A program made the translations under genes and the position numbers. A DNA stretch of 32,116 nt from Acidobacteriota bacterium (GTDB taxonomy: Bacteria; Acidobacteriota; Vicinamibacteria; Vicinamibacterales; SCN-69-37): positions 1 to 32,116 of the forward strand of contig JABMNV010000067.1 in NCBI GenBank assembly GCA_013203475.1, given 5' to 3'. The notes below the pieces were generated by a model. It saw nothing but the letters and a program-made list of their open reading frames with translations, ran no database searches and was not told the DNA's origin. Every line of letters begins with the position of its first letter. The stretch's first letter is position 1. Below are positions 24,627-32,116 of this stretch, one piece after another.

Positions 24627-25748
24627 ATGACTCTTTCCGACAACGTCCAGACCGCGCAGGTCTGTCTTCCGACGCGTGACCTCTCGGCCGACCTGGCATT
24701 TTTCACTGACACACTGGGCTTCCGCCTCGACACGATCTTTCCTGCCGATGATCCGACTGTCGCGACCCTGTCAGGTCATGGTCTGCGCCTGCGACTCGAG
24801 CGGGGTTCGTCTGTTGGGCCCGGCGTCTTGCGTCTCCTTTGTCGCGAGCCCAACGTTGTTGCGGGCGACCAACGCGAACTGACCGCTCCGAATGGCACTC
24901 GTGTGTACCTGGTCGACGCTGAAGCGCCGTTGGTCACGCCAAGGACGGCACACGCGTTTGTCGTACGCCACCTCACGGACAACACGCCTTGGGTCATCGG
25001 CCGCGCAGGCATGTCGTATCGCGATCTGATTCCCGGGCGACTTGGCGGCAGCATCATCGCCTCGCACATCAGAATTCCCGACGCTGGGCCGGTGCCGGAC
25101 ATGGTGCACTTCCACACCGTCGGCTTTCAGTTGATTTTCTGTTACCAGGGGTGGGTGCGCCTCGTCTACGAAGACCAGGGGCGGCCGTTCATTCTCGGAG
25201 CCGGTGATTGCGTCATACAGCCACCCCAAATCCGCCACCGCGTCCTCGAGGCGTCTGAGAACCTCCAAGTGGTCGAGATTGGTGTACCCGCCGAACACAT
25301 CACGACGGTCGATCACGCCATGGTGCTGCCGAATGGAATCCTGAATCCTGACCGGGATTTCGGAGGACAGCGATTCTGTAGAAGTGAGGTCAAGGACGCC
25401 GTGTGGTCCCCCTGGCGAATCGTGGGGTTCGAGGCCCGCGATACCGGAATCGCAGACGCGACGCGGGGCATGGCGTCTGTTCAGGTGGCTCGTCCGCTCG
25501 GCGCTCTCGGCCCCCTCGCTCACGCTGTGACCCGCCACACCTCCGACATCCTCTTCACCTTCGTGCTGGCAGGTTCAGTCACCCTGCGCGGCGAGGGCCA
25601 AGGTGCGCACGGGCTCAGCGAAGGTGACGCATTCGTGATTCCGCCTGACCTGAAGACGATGCTGTCAGACGCGTCGCCAGACCTTCAACTGCTCGAGGTG
25701 TCACTGCCGGCTGCCTTCGAGACGCGGCCGGCGACCGACACTCTGTAA
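24627..25748 (+). CDS. VOC (glyoxalase-like) and double cupin fusion protein
   Basis: A 373-residue cytoplasmic protein made of three small beta modules. Residues ~7-80 match the first half of a VOC/glyoxalase module (LPTRDLSADLAFFTDTLGF, then LSGHGLRLRLER). A first cupin (~135-220) has the metal-binding type VHFHTVGFQLIFCYQG and PPQIRHRVLE, with three histidines. A second cupin (~280-360; HTSDILFTFVLAGSVTLRG, LSEGDAFVIPP) has few metal ligands. Metal-dependent oxygenase or isomerase chemistry on a small molecule is likely, but the substrate is unknown. The start at 24627 begins the VOC strand directly; the frame is open further upstream without a better start. The last 64 bp overlap the convergent permease gene. 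Confidence 0.82.
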   Translation: MTLSDNVQTAQVCLPTRDLSADLAFFTDTLGFRLDTIFPADDPTVATLSGHGLRLRLERGSSVGPGVLRLLCREPNVVAGDQRELTAPNGTRVYLVDAEAPLVTPRTAHAFVVRHLTDNTPWVIGRAGMSYRDLIPGRLGGSIIASHIRIPDAGPVPDMVHFHTVGFQLIFCYQGWVRLVYEDQGRPFILGAGDCVIQPPQIRHRVLEASENLQVVEIGVPAEHITTVDHAMVLPNGILNPDRDFGGQRFCRSEVKDAVWSPWRIVGFEARDTGIADATRGMASVQVARPLGALGPLAHAVTRHTSDILFTFVLAGSVTLRGEGQGAHGLSEGDAFVIPPDLKTMLSDASPDLQLLEVSLPAAFETRPATDTL

Positions 25749-27052
25749 CCGACGGCAAGGAGCAGCAGCCAGGGACCGCCTGCCACGAGGGTCGACTCCA
25801 GACCTGGCACCCACCAGGTCGACAGCAGAATGGCGCCGACCAGCAGCGCGCCGACGTACGAGGTCAGCGGTCGTCGGCTCCCGCAAAACGCGATGTGGGT
25901 GACAAAGATCATCAACCACACAAACAACGCGCCGAAGAGTGCGACACCGAAAAACCACACGTAGGCGGTATCGGGCCAATACGCACGCACCAGCACGGCC
26001 GCCACCAAACCAAGACCTGAGACAAGCAAGGCGTTCAGAGGCGCACCGGCGCTCGTGATCGCCCCAAGCGTCGAGGGAACAAAGCCCGCGCGCGACAACG
26101 AAAACAACGTCCTCGCAATCAAGTAAAGATTGGCATTCGAGCTTGAAAGCGCCGCGCTCAGCACCACGAAGTTCATCAGGCCCGCGGCACCGGGAATGCC
26201 CAACCCTCCAAGCACGCTGACGAACGGACTCTGGACGACGCCCAGCTGATCCCACGGTTCCAGCGCCACCAGCAGGGTAATCGTGACGATGTAGATCGCC
26301 GACAGGCCAAAGACCATCCGGCGCATGGCAGCGGGAATCGTGCGCGCCGGATCTGACGCCTCGCCGGAGGTGACGCCCACGATTTCGACACCAATGAACG
26401 AGTAGATTACGAAGCAGCAACCGAGCCAGGCCCCCTTGAGGCCAAAGGGCCAGAACCCACCGTGGCTGGTGATGTGTTGCGTGCCGACCGCGGGCTCCCC
26501 CGTCAATCCAGCCAGCACCAGCGTCGCCAGCCCCACGAACACGGCGACGGCCACCACTTTGATCATGACGAACCAGTACTCGATCGTCCCAAACCGGCCC
26601 ACTGGCCGCGAGTTGAAATACAGCAGCACGACGGCGAAGGCCAGCACCCAGAGCGCACCGGGCACTTGGGGAAACCAATAACTCATGTAGATCGACGCCG
26701 CGACCAACTGTCCACCGGTGGCGATGACCTGCATCAACCAGTAGCTGACCCTGACGGCATACCCCGCAAACGGCGACAGATACATTTCGGCGTACACGCC
26801 GAACGCGCCTGCGGTGGGATGCCTCACGGCCATCTCGGTCAGCGCCCGGCCCAACAGCAGCGAGATGCCGGCGACGATGACGTAGGACACGATGATCGCG
26901 GGCCCGGCCACGCCGACGGACAATCCACTGGCGAGAAACAGGCCAGTCCCAATCGCCCCACCGAGCGCCATCATCAACTGTTGGCCGGTGGAGAGTTGCC
27001 GCACGAGTCCGCGTTCGTTGTCGACGGCCTGGTGTGGGGCAGGAGCACTCAC
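25685..27052 (-). CDS. Amino-acid permease (APC superfamily, AAT type)
   Basis: A 455-residue inner-membrane transporter with about twelve hydrophobic segments. The start of the first helix, MMALGGAIGTGLFLASG, is the characteristic substrate-binding region of amino acid:proton symporters. The consensus TAGAFGVYAEMYLSPFAGY follows in the third helix, and GVEIVGVTSGEASDPARTIP in the sixth. Family members import GABA, aromatic or basic amino acids; the substrate here is unknown. The GTG start at 27052 overlaps the TGA of the antiporter gene in a GTGA, so the two are translated together. The 3' end overlaps the VOC-cupin gene, which runs the other way. Confidence 0.93.
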   Translation of the reverse strand: MSAPAPHQAVDNERGLVRQLSTGQQLMMALGGAIGTGLFLASGLSVGVAGPAIIVSYVIVAGISLLLGRALTEMAVRHPTAGAFGVYAEMYLSPFAGYAVRVSYWLMQVIATGGQLVAASIYMSYWFPQVPGALWVLAFAVVLLYFNSRPVGRFGTIEYWFVMIKVVAVAVFVGLATLVLAGLTGEPAVGTQHITSHGGFWPFGLKGAWLGCCFVIYSFIGVEIVGVTSGEASDPARTIPAAMRRMVFGLSAIYIVTITLLVALEPWDQLGVVQSPFVSVLGGLGIPGAAGLMNFVVLSAALSSSNANLYLIARTLFSLSRAGFVPSTLGAITSAGAPLNALLVSGLGLVAAVLVRAYWPDTAYVWFFGVALFGALFVWLMIFVTHIAFCGSRRPLTSYVGALLVGAILLSTWWVPGLESTLVAGGPWLLLLAVGYRVSVAGRVSKAAGSDTSSS

Positions 27053-28266
27053 GACAGTTCTGATTCCTCTTGTTTCAGCCGTCCGAAGTCCGGGCCTCGC
27101 TGCAGCTCGTCTTCAAACTCCGGTGTCGGCGAGCGCAGCCACACGCTTGGCGCCATCGTGTTGACGATGGCGTAGATCACAAGTGCGCCGCGAATGTAGG
27201 GAGGCGTCGAGAATTCGGTCCGAAGGATCTCCACGATGACCAGCGTGAAGACGATCGTGGGTAACATCGGCAGGCCCACCCTGAGTCCCGCACCCATCAG
27301 TTCCCTGAATCGGAACCACCGGTGCAGTGACACAAGTCCGAGGCGTACCGGAAGCACCAGCCCCACAAACGCCAGGCCGAGCCACAGCGACGGGAGCGTG
27401 AAGATATCGGGCTCCAGCGCGAGACCTGCGTGAAAGAAATAGAAGGGGACAAACAGGGAGGCAAAAGACTCCACCGCACCGAGCATCTTGGCCGACGCCA
27501 GCGACGGCAACGCCGACCGGAACCGCTGGGCGGCCATGCCGACCACGAATGCCCCGACCAGGTAATAGACCCCGAGGTTGCGCGTGATCATCGCGCACGC
27601 GACGGCCACCATCATCAGCAGGCCGAATTCACTCTTCGGGGCGTGCGGGATGACGACCTGGGCAAGCCAGCGAAAGACCAGTGGCAGCACGGCGATCATC
27701 ACGATCAAGGCCAGCGCCGAGAGCCCCAGTCGAGCGACGCTGGTGGACTGCAGTACCACGAAAAGAATCACGAGGGCGACCAATTCGGTGGCGATCGCCT
27801 TGGACCTGATCCAGAAGCGCTCCTTCTCGGACAGCCCCCACCCGCCGAGCGAATCCAGAATAAAACCCGTCGAGGGGGTCAGGAGGGCCAGGGCCACCAA
27901 CAGGCTCTGCCGGCTGTCGATGCCCATAAACCGGGTCGCCACCACCGCGAGAGACGCAATCGCCACGACCCGCACGCTGACATGCTCGGCCAGCACCCGT
28001 ACCTCGCGACGCAGTTCGCCCACCTCGACGTCGAGACCGGCGAACAGGAACAGAGCCACGATGCCGAGCGTGGACAACAGCTCCACTGTCGGGTCGCTGC
28101 GGAACAGTCCGAGCCCAAGGCCCGCTCCGGCCCCAAAGGCAAACGCGGTCAGCGCACTCGGAATCCCGAAGCGTTGCAAGAAGCGTGGCAGGACGAACAG
28201 GGTGAACAGCAGCCCCACGTACCCGACTTCGTTCGATATCCACGAGGGCAATGACACGGTGGGCAT
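27049..28266 (-). CDS. CPA2-type cation:proton antiporter homologue
   Basis: A 405-residue inner-membrane protein with about twelve hydrophobic segments and the sodium/hydrogen exchanger fold. Typical parts are LQRFGIPSALTAFAFGAGAG, TLGIVALFLFAGLDVE (66-81) and ALLTPSTGFILDSLG (127-141), the unwound fourth helix. In the fifth helix the acidic ion-binding position appears as E161 in SKAIATELVALVILF, in place of the usual aspartate. There is no RCK domain; the C-terminus is short and charged. Transport of potassium or sodium against protons is likely. The gene sits 27 bp after the maturase gene and overlaps the permease gene, forming a three-gene operon. It differs clearly from the other antiporter in the window. 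Confidence 0.87.
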   Translation of the reverse strand: MPTVSLPSWISNEVGYVGLLFTLFVLPRFLQRFGIPSALTAFAFGAGAGLGLGLFRSDPTVELLSTLGIVALFLFAGLDVEVGELRREVRVLAEHVSVRVVAIASLAVVATRFMGIDSRQSLLVALALLTPSTGFILDSLGGWGLSEKERFWIRSKAIATELVALVILFVVLQSTSVARLGLSALALIVMIAVLPLVFRWLAQVVIPHAPKSEFGLLMMVAVACAMITRNLGVYYLVGAFVVGMAAQRFRSALPSLASAKMLGAVESFASLFVPFYFFHAGLALEPDIFTLPSLWLGLAFVGLVLPVRLGLVSLHRWFRFRELMGAGLRVGLPMLPTIVFTLVIVEILRTEFSTPPYIRGALVIYAIVNTMAPSVWLRSPTPEFEDELQRGPDFGRLKQEESELS

Positions 28267-28293
28267 GAGTGTACGCCAGTGTCAGGAACTGGG

Positions 28294-29592
28294 CTACGCG
28301 CCGCAACACTTCTTGAATTTTTTTCCGCTCCCGCACGGGCACGGATCATTGCGTCCCGCCTGCTGCATCGCCGCATCCCGCTCTCCGGCCGCCACCCAGG
28401 CCATCACGTGGGCGGGCGCGCGTTTGTGCTGCAACTCATTCGCCATGAAACGCATGTGGGGATCGATGTGATGGAACAGTCGCTTGTAGGCCGCGCACAG
28501 GTAGTTCAGATCGCGACTGCCGTCTCGCGACGTCACGAATCGGTGCTTCGGACACTCACCGTGACACGCGAATCGGACGTCGCATTCCCGGCATTCGATC
28601 GGCAACGAATCCCGCTTCGCGTCACCAAAGGCCTCTTGCTGAGGCGACTCCACGAGCGTCGCCAGCGATGCAGTCATCAGGTTGCCAAGTCGATGCTGAG
28701 GATAGACAAAGTGGTCGCATGAGTAGACGTCGCCATTGTGCTCAAGCGCCAGCGCCTTTCCACACGTTTCACGAAAGACACAGAGCGAGGCTTCCAGCCC
28801 GGACCACGACTCAAGGGCCACATCAAAGTGCTGCACGAACACCTTGCCCACATCGTGGTGCACCCACTCATCAAAGACCGCCACCAGAAATTCGCCGTAC
28901 GCGGCCGGATCAACCGACCAGGGCGTGACCTGCGCGCGAATCCGTGCGCCTGGCTCGACCAGTGACAACTCGGCGTCTGTCGGCACTTCGGCTGTTCGCT
29001 CGACGACGGGAATGAACTGCATGTATCCGCTGCCGATCTCCCGGAGGAATCGATAAATCTCGAGCGCGTGATCCACATTGCCCGCACTCACCACGGTCAA
29101 CGTGTTGAACTCCACCTGATGCCGCACCAGTAGATCGCGCGCGCGCATGACCGCGCCAAATGTCGGCTTCCCTCCTCGATCGCGTCGATAGAGATCGTGC
29201 ACATGCGCCGGGCCATCAATGGAGAGCCCGACCAGGAATTTGTGCGCGGCCAGAAACTGACACCAGGACTCGTCGATCAGAATGCCATTCGTCTGAAGCG
29301 CGTTGTCGATTCGGCGTCCATCCGCGTATTTGCTCTGCAGCGCCACGACCCGTTCGAAGAACTCCACGCCCAGCAGCGTCGGTTCGCCACCCTGCCAGGC
29401 AAACGACACGACCGGGTGCTCACCATGGGCCTCGATGTGCTGACGCACAAACGATTCGAGCACATCGTCTTTCATCGCGAAGTTCGACGTGTCTGGATAG
29501 AGGCGTTCCTTCTCGAGATAAAAGCAATACTCGCAGTCGAGATTGCAGATCGGCCCGGACGGCTTGGCCATGACATGGAAGGGTTCGGGCAT
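28294..29592 (-). CDS. Radical SAM sulfatase-maturase-like enzyme with SEC-C tail
   Basis: A 432-residue enzyme of the anaerobic sulfatase maturase (anSME) family. The radical SAM cluster motif C16-x3-C20-x2-C23 lies in [13 protein letters not shown]-terminal SPASM region holds many cysteines ([34 protein letters not shown]) for two further iron-sulfur clusters. The last 20 residues form a SEC-C zinc-binding motif, [16 protein letters not shown]. anSMEs oxidise a Cys or Ser of sulfatases to formylglycine, but no sulfatase gene is present here, so another target protein is possible. The ATG at 29592 starts [13 protein letters not shown], the usual family opening; a second ATG at 29607 would add five residues. 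Confidence 0.92.
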   Translation of the reverse strand: MPEPFHVMAKPSGPICNLDCEYCFYLEKERLYPDTSNFAMKDDVLESFVRQHIEAHGEHPVVSFAWQGGEPTLLGVEFFERVVALQSKYADGRRIDNALQTNGILIDESWCQFLAAHKFLVGLSIDGPAHVHDLYRRDRGGKPTFGAVMRARDLLVRHQVEFNTLTVVSAGNVDHALEIYRFLREIGSGYMQFIPVVERTAEVPTDAELSLVEPGARIRAQVTPWSVDPAAYGEFLVAVFDEWVHHDVGKVFVQHFDVALESWSGLEASLCVFRETCGKALALEHNGDVYSCDHFVYPQHRLGNLMTASLATLVESPQQEAFGDAKRDSLPIECRECDVRFACHGECPKHRFVTSRDGSRDLNYLCAAYKRLFHHIDPHMRFMANELQHKRAPAHVMAWVAAGERDAAMQQAGRNDPCPCGSGKKFKKCCGA

Positions 29593-29653
29593 CTCACCGC
29601 CGATCATAGCGCGGGCGTATACTCAGGAAGTCGCGAAATTGTCAGAAGAGCTC

Positions 29654-29658
29654 AGGAG
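29654..29658 (+). promoter_or_regulatory. Ribosome binding site AGGAG
   Basis: AGGAG six bases before the ATG at 29665 fixes the start of the nfeD-like gene. The open frame continues upstream to 29197, but that part is the antisense of the maturase gene. Confidence 0.75.
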
Positions 29659-29664
29659 TTGTCC

Positions 29665-30021
29665 ATGAGAGCTTTCACGCACTCGGCGCTTGTCGGTCTA
29701 CTCGTTTCGGGTTTGAGTATCGGCCTGGGTGCGGCCCTGACGTTAGGTGCGCAGGCCGCCATTCCCGAACAACCGCTGGTCTTCACGGCAGAGGTGGATG
29801 CGATCATTCATCCGGTCTCTGCCGAGTACATGATTCAGACGATGGATGCGGCGGATGCTGCCGGGGCCGCGCTCGTGGTCTTCACGCTGCGGACACCGGG
29901 CGGACTGGTCGACTCTACACGAGACATCATTACGCGCATGCTGGCCGCAAAGACGCCCGTGGTCATCAAGGACCGCGCCCGCCACGCCTCCAATAGCCAC
30001 CTGAACGGCGGCGCGGCCTAA
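29665..30021 (+). pseudogene. Truncated nfeD/ClpP-class membrane protease gene
   Basis: The first ~100 residues are a signal sequence (LVGLLVSGLSIGLGAALTLG) and the N-terminal part of an NfeD1-type serine protease domain: VDAIIHPVSAEYMIQ, ALVVFTLRTPGGLVDST and MLAAKTPVV. Complete family members have over 400 residues, with the catalytic serine in a later ARAASAGFF-like motif, then membrane helices and an NfeD beta-barrel. All of this is missing. After base ~29964 the frame runs for 18 codons into the antisense of a permease gene and stops at 30021. The promoter side and ribosome binding site are intact, so a short product may still be made, but it cannot be an active protease. Confidence 0.8.
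29962..29970. other. Rearrangement junction between two truncated genes
   Basis: The nfeD-like homology (plus strand) stops at ~29964 and the ADOP permease homology (minus strand) stops at ~29968. Two convergent genes thus lose their 3' ends at the same point, with at most about four bases between them. No target duplication or insertion-sequence end is visible at the join. It is either a deletion or inversion end point or an assembly join. Confidence 0.7.
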
Positions 30022-31998
30022 GATCGTTCGCACCACGCGAAAGGGGCTGGCTCCCAGTGCCATGCGTACGCCAATTTCCCGTGTGCGCCGCGTGACAATC
30101 AACGACATCATCGCGTAGACGCCGGCCAGGGCGAGCACCAGCATGACGGCGCCGATGCCGAGCAGGGCCGCAGAAAACCACTTGAAGAAGTCGCGGTCTT
30201 CATGGGCCACCTCCTCCAGGAACTCGAAGCGGTTGAAGACGAACGCGGGATCACGATCGAGCAGGGCCAGACGGAGAGCGCTGATACACGTCAACGGATC
30301 TCCGGTCGTCCGCACGGCAAGATACGCGGCGTTCGTCTCCGGTGACAAGGGCACGTAGAAGCCGGCCGCCATCGACTCATCACCAACGCTCAAGCCCAGG
30401 TCCGGCACCACGCCGATCACTTCGCGCCACGGCCCTTCTTCGTCTTGGATTGAAACGCGGACACGCTGGCCGAGCGGAGACGCGTGGCCGAAGAATGTCC
30501 TGGCAAACGGTTCGTTGACCACGGCGACCGGACGCGCCTGGTCGAGAAAATCGACGGACGTGAACACCCGACCACTCAGGAGGCTGGCGTCAAGCGCGGC
30601 GAAATAGCCTTGTGAGACCTCCACCTTCGGAGCCAGACGGGGAGCCGCCGCCTGGGCGTCGCCAAGGGCTTCCACCTGCACAGGCACGCCGCGCGGACTG
30701 TGACGAGGCAGGGCCGTCCCGATTCCTGCGGCCATCACACCGGGTATCTCGGCAATCATACGCTCGACGTCGAATGCCGTGACCGGCTGCGGTCGACCAC
30801 CCTCAGCGGTCGGTCGGACCGCGTTGATGTTGAGATAGGACGTCAGGACATTGCGTCGCAGGTCGAGGGAGGCGCCCGTGAACTTCTGAAATCCCTGGGC
30901 CACCACCAGCGCCCCATGAATCATCACGATAGACACAGCGATCTGAGTGACCACCATGACGCCGGCGATGCGGCCACACCTGATATCCCCCGCACGACCG
31001 CCGCCATGTTCCAGACGTCCGGCCAGATCGGCCCGAGTTGCGCGCAACGCCGGCCACACGCCCGCGATCCCCGCCGCGACGACGGCAGAAATCACGACGA
31101 GCAGTATCGTGCGGGGCCCTCCGGCGAAGTTCACCCAGAACGTAATCTCGTCCGCACCGTTGAACAGACGGAGCACGGCCCTGGCGGCTATCGTTCCCAC
31201 AGGCGCGGCGACCGCGGCAATCAAGAGAACCTCAAGAAACACTTGAGTCACCAGGCGACCACGCGACGCACCCAGAGCGGCGCGCAACGCGAACTCTCTC
31301 GACCGCGCGAACGAACTCGCAAGAATCAGAGTGCCGACGTTCGCAGCGATGACCAGCAGAATCGCGACCACGACGACGACGGACACGAGAGACAGATCGC
31401 GGCCCATGGGCCCGAGGTCGGTAAAGACCGTCGCAGTCAGACGCAAGGTCCCCTCGCCAGCAGAGCCCGGTTCAAAACTCGATGCGATGGTGGTTAACTG
31501 CTTCTGTAGGGATGCAAGCGAAGCCCCTGGGGCGAGAGTGCCGAGCAAACGCATGTCTGAGTCTGGTCGCCTGCGCCCGGCCAGAAAGCCCTCGTCTACC
31601 GCCACCCAGAAATCCGGCGAATTCGGAAACTTCACGCCATCTGGCACCACACCGACCACCTCGTGTCGGACACCCCCGATGTCGACCGCTGAGCCGACGA
31701 TGTCGTTGGGAGCGTCCATGACGCCGCTCCAAAAGCCCTCTCGAACAAGCGTGACCGCTGCTGCCCCTGCGGTGACATCGGACGGAGCGAACGGTCGACC
31801 GGCGAGCAGAGTGTGCGGCACAAACCGCCAAGTGGATGGCGTCATGCCTCCCACGGTGATGGTCGCAACCTGCCCGGTCGGAAGAACCACATTCTCGCGG
31901 CCCCCGGTGATGCCGCCCAAGTGCTCAAGGAGCGATCCGGTCGTGGCCAGCGCCAGATAGTCGTCCGGTGTCAGGGCCGCAGGTGTGCCGGCAGGCTC
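29968..31998 (-). pseudogene. ABC-type permease of the acidobacterial duplicated orphan (ADOP) kind, truncated at both ends
   Basis: About 677 codons of a MacB/FtsX-like permease without a partner ATPase. Two repeats are seen. The first has a periplasmic part, then FtsX helices (VVVVAILLVIAANVGTLILA, REFALRAALGASRGRLV). The second has GVMVVTQIAVSIVMIHGALV, a second periplasmic part, then LLGIGAVMLVLALAGVYAMM and TREIGVRMALGASPFRVV. The protein begins inside the first periplasmic domain (PAALTPDDYLALA), directly after an in-frame TAG at 31999-32001, so the first membrane helix and about 70 residues are missing. At the other end it is cut at GGVAGAVL; the frame then continues 76 codons through the antisense of the nfeD-like gene to 29743. 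The substrate is unknown. It is probably non-functional. Confidence 0.83.
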
Positions 31999-32012
31999 CT
32001 AGTACTACTTTG

Positions 32013-32116
32013 TCAGTTTCTCAGCTCAACTTCTTTCAGTTGAAGCATCCACTTGAGATAGTACGGCTGCGTCATAAAGAAATGCGCGGTCAGGACCTCT
32101 TGAATGATGGCGCGGA
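32013..32116 (-). CDS. C-terminal end of an unidentified protein, possibly a transposase (partial)
   Basis: A minus-strand frame enters from beyond the right edge and ends with TGA at 32013-32015. The visible 33 residues include TAHFFMTQPYYLKWMLQ and end KEVELRN. The codons use more A and T than the rest of the window. I do not recognise the family. The stop lies only about 12 bases from where the permease homology breaks off, and the break is at a CTAG (31999-32002). A transposase gene ending close to an insertion-sequence tip would look like this, for example in an IS701-type element, which prefers CTAG targets. This is inference; a foreign gene fragment is also possible. Confidence 0.5.
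   Translation of the reverse strand, partial: RAIIQEVLTAHFFMTQPYYLKWMLQLKEVELRN

Noticed and set aside
27430-28254. A 274-codon plus-strand frame rich in His, Gln, Arg and Asp
   Set aside because: This composition is what the antisense of a membrane protein gives; the minus strand encodes the antiporter.
29618-29623. TATACT as a -10 box for the nfeD-like gene
   Set aside because: No acceptable -35 sequence lies 16-18 bases upstream; kept only as a possibility.
29197-29664. Upstream extension of the nfeD-like frame
   Set aside because: It is the antisense of the maturase gene; AGGAG and a signal peptide fix the start at 29665.
1-32116. CRISPR arrays, tRNA or rRNA genes, prophage genes, toxin-antitoxin pairs
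   Set aside because: No regularly spaced repeats, no clover-leaf or rRNA-like stretches, and no phage structural or toxin genes were recognised on either strand by eye.

Overview
The window is high-GC DNA with a strong coding bias towards G or C in third codon positions (judged by eye, not computed). It probably comes from an Acidobacteriota genome, most likely of the Vicinamibacteria type. The main clue is a permease at the right end with two FtsX/MacB-like halves, the form known as acidobacterial duplicated orphan permease (ADOP). The very large secreted BNR/VPS10-like repeat protein and several small Ser/Thr-rich lipoproteins fit the same group. There are no rRNA or tRNA genes, no CRISPR array and no complete mobile element.

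Layout. (1) 1-1449: a DUF4143-type AAA ATPase behind a promoter that overlaps a perfect inverted repeat; this looks like an accessory gene. (2) 1342-4483, minus strand: a NarL-type histidine kinase and response regulator with overlapping reading frames, followed by a multi-pass membrane protein whose ends look damaged. (3) 4637-4891: a small unknown protein. (4) 4948-6347, minus: three tandem lipoproteins that share one all-beta-looking domain. (5) 6479-13603, minus: prolyl oligopeptidase, glycogen branching enzyme, a CPA2-type antiporter, a PDZ protein with a protease-like domain that has lost its catalytic residues, and a CYTH protein. (6) 13661-18416, minus: a 53-residue ORF, a phospholipase D-like protein, a folate/pterin pair (FolM-like reductase and FolB), an MprF-like acyltransferase with a C-terminal membrane domain, and a Tat-type peptidase E. 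(7) 18471-21136: an MFS transporter of the UMF1/Atg22 type, divergent from an alpha/beta hydrolase. (8) 21149-25748: the BNR-repeat protein, divergent from a VOC-cupin-cupin fusion. (9) 25685-29592, minus: a radical SAM maturase with a SEC-C tail, a second CPA2 antiporter and an amino-acid permease, tightly packed. (10) 29665-32116: a rearranged end, where a truncated nfeD-like gene and a truncated ADOP permease meet head-on, and the permease is cut again at its 5' end beside an unidentified partial ORF that may belong to an insertion sequence.

How the genes fit together. Most genes between 19.8 kb and 2.4 kb run on the minus strand with short gaps or 4-bp overlaps, so several are probably co-transcribed, although the functions are mixed (housekeeping, envelope and secretion). 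The clearest functional units are the two-component system, the FolB/FolM pair, the lipoprotein triplet, and the pseudo-protease/antiporter pair. In that last pair both proteins lack residues normally needed for activity. The lipoprotein triplet and the pseudo-protease/antiporter pair are the best candidates for something undescribed. The right end is best explained by a deletion or inversion, possibly linked to an insertion sequence, but an assembly join cannot be excluded.
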